Origin: Histomonas meleagridis
Lineage: Eukaryota; Parabasalia; Tritrichomonadida; Dientamoebidae
Assembly: GCA_020186115.1 (NCBI GenBank)
Contig: WSYJ01000157.1
Coordinates: 930,001-994,000 of the forward strand
Direction of reading: 5' to 3'
Length of the DNA stretch: 64,000 nucleotides
In this document: positions 61,867-64,000 of the stretch, piece after piece
How the letters are laid out: each line of letters opens with the position of its first letter
How positions within the stretch are numbered: the stretch's first letter is position 1
Notes under the pieces: generated by a model
Databases searched by the model: none
Seen by the model: only the letters and a program-made list of their open reading frames with translations
What the model was told of the DNA's origin: nothing
Made by a program: the position numbers and the translations under genes

Positions 61867-63261
61867 ATGGACTTGGCTTCAGGCCAAAATCGGAGAGAAC
61901 CAATTCCAAAGGATGTTAACATAAAATATCCACCTGACTTCGAAAATGAATTTAATTATATGGTAAATGCTAACATTTCACAAAATACATCTCATGAAGA
62001 AATGATTAATTATCTCAAATTTTGTATAAATTGGTTTTCAGGATTCAAACCACTTAGATGCCTTCCATATAACGTGGTTATGTCTTCTTCTTTTCCCATT
62101 CGTATTTCAGAGATATATCAAAAGTATGAAATTGAATTAATTGAAGAAGAATATCTTCTTCAAATTATTGGTTATTTAGTAAAGGAGGTTGCTGGTGTAT
62201 TACATCCAGCATTTCAAAATATAGGCTTTTTGCAAAAATTATTTCAATCATTAAATAGTCAAGTTTTAGCAATTGTCTTGCTTGCCCAAGATGTTTCAAT
62301 AGATATTGCATCATTTCCAGATTCGTATTTGTTTCTAAGCAAAACACCAATCATCTCATTCTTCGAAAATGTCTTTATACCCAATGAAAACTTTAAAATT
62401 CGTTCTAACGCAAGTATTTTTATTGAAAAAATCGTATTTTTTATTACTGACCAAACAGAGTTAAATTTCATTATCCAACAATTTATCCAGCAACTTAATA
62501 TAGACGTCCCATACAATGCCATCTCTATTACAGTTTCTTTAAAATTTATCTCAAATGTTGTAACTGACCCAATTTTACGCGTCAATTTTTTTAATTCCGG
62601 AATAATAAATTATTGTTATAAAATTCTTTTTAATGACACAAATAAATTTCGAGATTATTATGTTGAGTATGCCCTTCGAATTTTGTCTGTTATATCCATT
62701 CAAGGAACACTTGAAGAAGTTCTTTCTTTATTTAATGTTGGAATTATCCAATTAATTTTAGTTGAAAAAACTGTCTTTGATGTAGAATATTATTATCTAT
62801 ATGACCAAGAAGTGTTTTCTTATTGTTGCCAAATTATAATTGGCTTAATAAGGTTAGAAAGAGATGAAATCGATGATGTTTTTAACGAAGTCCAAATGAT
62901 CGAAAAAATTGCAAACATTATGAAAAGTGGCACTCTATCGTTTAGAGTGAATTGTCTTGATATAATTTATGCAATTGTAATAAGAAATAGGAAAAATCTT
63001 GAATGGGCACAAAAGTTTTTAGCTTATGGAGGTTTAAGTATAGTAGATATGATCGATACTTTGAACCAAAAAACTGTTGACATTGTTCTCTTGATATTTA
63101 TTGAAATGTTTAATTTTGTTCCACAAATTAATGAGGTTTTGGAATACGCTGAAATTGAGGATAAATTAAATGACTTCTTATTAAGTGATGCGGATGATGA
63201 AATTTTGATGCATTGTGAATATTTGATTCAGTTATTGAATCAAAATAAAAATCAAGAATAA
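61867..63261 (+). CDS. Armadillo/HEAT-like helical repeat protein
   Basis: From the ATG at 61867 the protein has about 464 residues, almost all amphipathic helices in pairs of about 40 residues (for example LKFISNVVTDPILRVNFFNS, then IINYCYKILFN), typical of armadillo repeats as in importin-alpha. An N-terminal basic patch (GQNRREPIPK) precedes the repeats and could be an importin-beta-binding-like or nuclear signal, but the NLS-binding Trp/Asn arrays of importin-alpha are not obvious. Function is therefore not assigned beyond protein binding. It shares a tiny divergent promoter with the TTL-like gene. Confidence 0.65.
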   Translation: MDLASGQNRREPIPKDVNIKYPPDFENEFNYMVNANISQNTSHEEMINYLKFCINWFSGFKPLRCLPYNVVMSSSFPIRISEIYQKYEIELIEEEYLLQIIGYLVKEVAGVLHPAFQNIGFLQKLFQSLNSQVLAIVLLAQDVSIDIASFPDSYLFLSKTPIISFFENVFIPNENFKIRSNASIFIEKIVFFITDQTELNFIIQQFIQQLNIDVPYNAISITVSLKFISNVVTDPILRVNFFNSGIINYCYKILFNDTNKFRDYYVEYALRILSVISIQGTLEEVLSLFNVGIIQLILVEKTVFDVEYYYLYDQEVFSYCCQIIIGLIRLERDEIDDVFNEVQMIEKIANIMKSGTLSFRVNCLDIIYAIVIRNRKNLEWAQKFLAYGGLSIVDMIDTLNQKTVDIVLLIFIEMFNFVPQINEVLEYAEIEDKLNDFLLSDADDEILMHCEYLIQLLNQNKNQE

Positions 63262-63790
63262 AAATTATATTTAAATCGCACAAATGATAGTTTATTATTG
63301 TTCATATAAAATAAGATATTAATAAAAATATGATATTTATTATGCTGTTATGAATTTTGTTTTATTTTATATATGATATTCTACAATCGTTGTAAACATT
63401 GTTTGTAAACATATATCATATATACGATCAAAAGAACTAAATTTCTCATATAAGTTAATTTATAAAAAATCTAATATTAGGAAATGTAAAATATATAGTG
63501 AAATTCAGCAAAAGTGGTGATGCTGTGATATGTATTTCAATAATAAATAAAATAGTTATATTCTTAATTTTTATGAATAATTCGATTACTATTGGTATTA
63601 AGAATTTGAAAATTATTCAATACAAATACTTTGTTTTTTGTACAACAAATGATAAAATACTTTATTCTAATTACGTGTTCATTTTACCAGTAATTTCATT
63701 TTTGTTATGAAAGTGAAATAATTTATGAAAGTTAGTTTTGTGTCTTTTGGAATCATAAGTCATTTTCATTATCATTTTATTTTATTAAAT
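63262..63790. other. Intergenic, no gene seen
   Basis: AT-rich with short open frames only. The last 50 bp are the upstream region of the BspA-like gene. Confidence 0.5.
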
Positions 63791-64000
63791 ATGATTGTTC
63801 TGATATTATACTATCTTATGATACCCGCATTTGGAATATTTGATAATCAAACAAAAACATTAACAATAAAAACCATGGAAGATTTTACAAATGCAACAAT
63901 CTATAAAAATGAAGCATTATTTTTGATTATCGCTGATAATATTACTTCAATACCATCCGATGTATTTCGTGGGTGGATGAATCTAGCATCTGCTAAAATT
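63791..64000 (+). CDS. BspA-like surface protein, N-terminal part (cut by window end)
   Basis: The frame starts at ATG 63791 with a signal-like peptide (MIVLILYYLMIPAFG) and is open to the last base (70 codons). It is followed by strands and an ITSIPSDVFRGWMNL segment that resembles the LRR_5 repeats of BspA-like proteins, a family greatly expanded in trichomonads and linked to adhesion. Only the beginning is visible, so the repeat number and any membrane anchor are unknown. Confidence 0.6.
   Translation, partial: MIVLILYYLMIPAFGIFDNQTKTLTIKTMEDFTNATIYKNEALFLIIADNITSIPSDVFRGWMNLASAKI

Overview
This is a 64 kb AT-rich piece of a eukaryotic nuclear genome, most likely from a parabasalid protist close to Tritrichomonas or Trichomonas. 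Evidence: compact and almost intron-free genes, typical eukaryotic housekeeping products (uL14, HUS1, NUP155-like, VPS26C-like, a tubulin-tyrosine-ligase-like enzyme), and families expanded in trichomonads (DUF3447/ankyrin proteins, S8 subtilases with a C-terminal membrane anchor, a BspA-like surface protein, BTB/BACK plus discoidin proteins, mariner and pogo-like DNA transposons). The species call is inference.

Layout. 0-8 kb: degenerate Ras-like gene, ribosomal protein uL14, HUS1, a NUP155-like nucleoporin and a small broken gene, all on the minus strand. 8-15 kb: repeat-rich intergenic DNA, a decayed reading frame, a DUF3447-ankyrin gene whose ankyrin modules are separated by 77-80 nt spacers, and a complete 1,475 bp pogo-like transposon. 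15.8-18 kb: a second ankyrin gene with shorter inserts. 18.8-24 kb: a BTB/BACK-discoidin pseudogene, a VPS9-domain Rab exchange factor and a macro-like protein. 24-28.3 kb: a third DUF3447-ankyrin locus cut by a mariner element. 28.7-35.5 kb: LisH/FOP-like protein, coiled-coil protein, apyrase, ROK sugar kinase, tRNA-Ala(AGC), VPS26C-like arrestin. 35.6-41.8 kb: two gene remnants, a fourth DUF3447 gene, ankyrin relics carrying a captured GC-rich coding fragment, a five-LIM protein and a calcineurin-B-like EF-hand protein. 43-50.5 kb: an RRM plus BTB/BACK plus double-discoidin protein, a large protein kinase and a Rac-like GTPase. 51-56.4 kb: a subtilase fragment and a near-complete subtilase. 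56.8-60.2 kb: the best preserved DUF3447-ankyrin gene, with 12 spacers. 60.4-64 kb: a tubulin ligase-like enzyme, an armadillo-like protein and the start of a BspA-like protein.

The main unexplained structure is in the ankyrin genes. At several separate loci, ankyrin coding modules (exactly 93 nt where preserved) alternate with AT-rich spacers that always fall at the same codon, have related ends and fall into a few fixed lengths (77 nt most often, then 57, 60, 63, 43). Most are not multiples of three, carry stops, and show no GT-AG boundary at a consistent place. In the 56.8 kb gene all modules are open and in phase while most spacers are not, so something must remove or bypass the spacers if the protein is made. 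A second recurrent signal is a Myb-like AACGG/CCGTT motif within about 10-65 bp upstream of many start codons.

The genes do not form operons. They serve nuclear transport and checkpoint functions, endosomal traffic (VPS9, VPS26C), cytoskeleton (LIM, TTL-like, FOP-like), signalling (Ras, Rac, kinase, EF-hand) and the cell surface (subtilases, BspA-like, possibly the apyrase).
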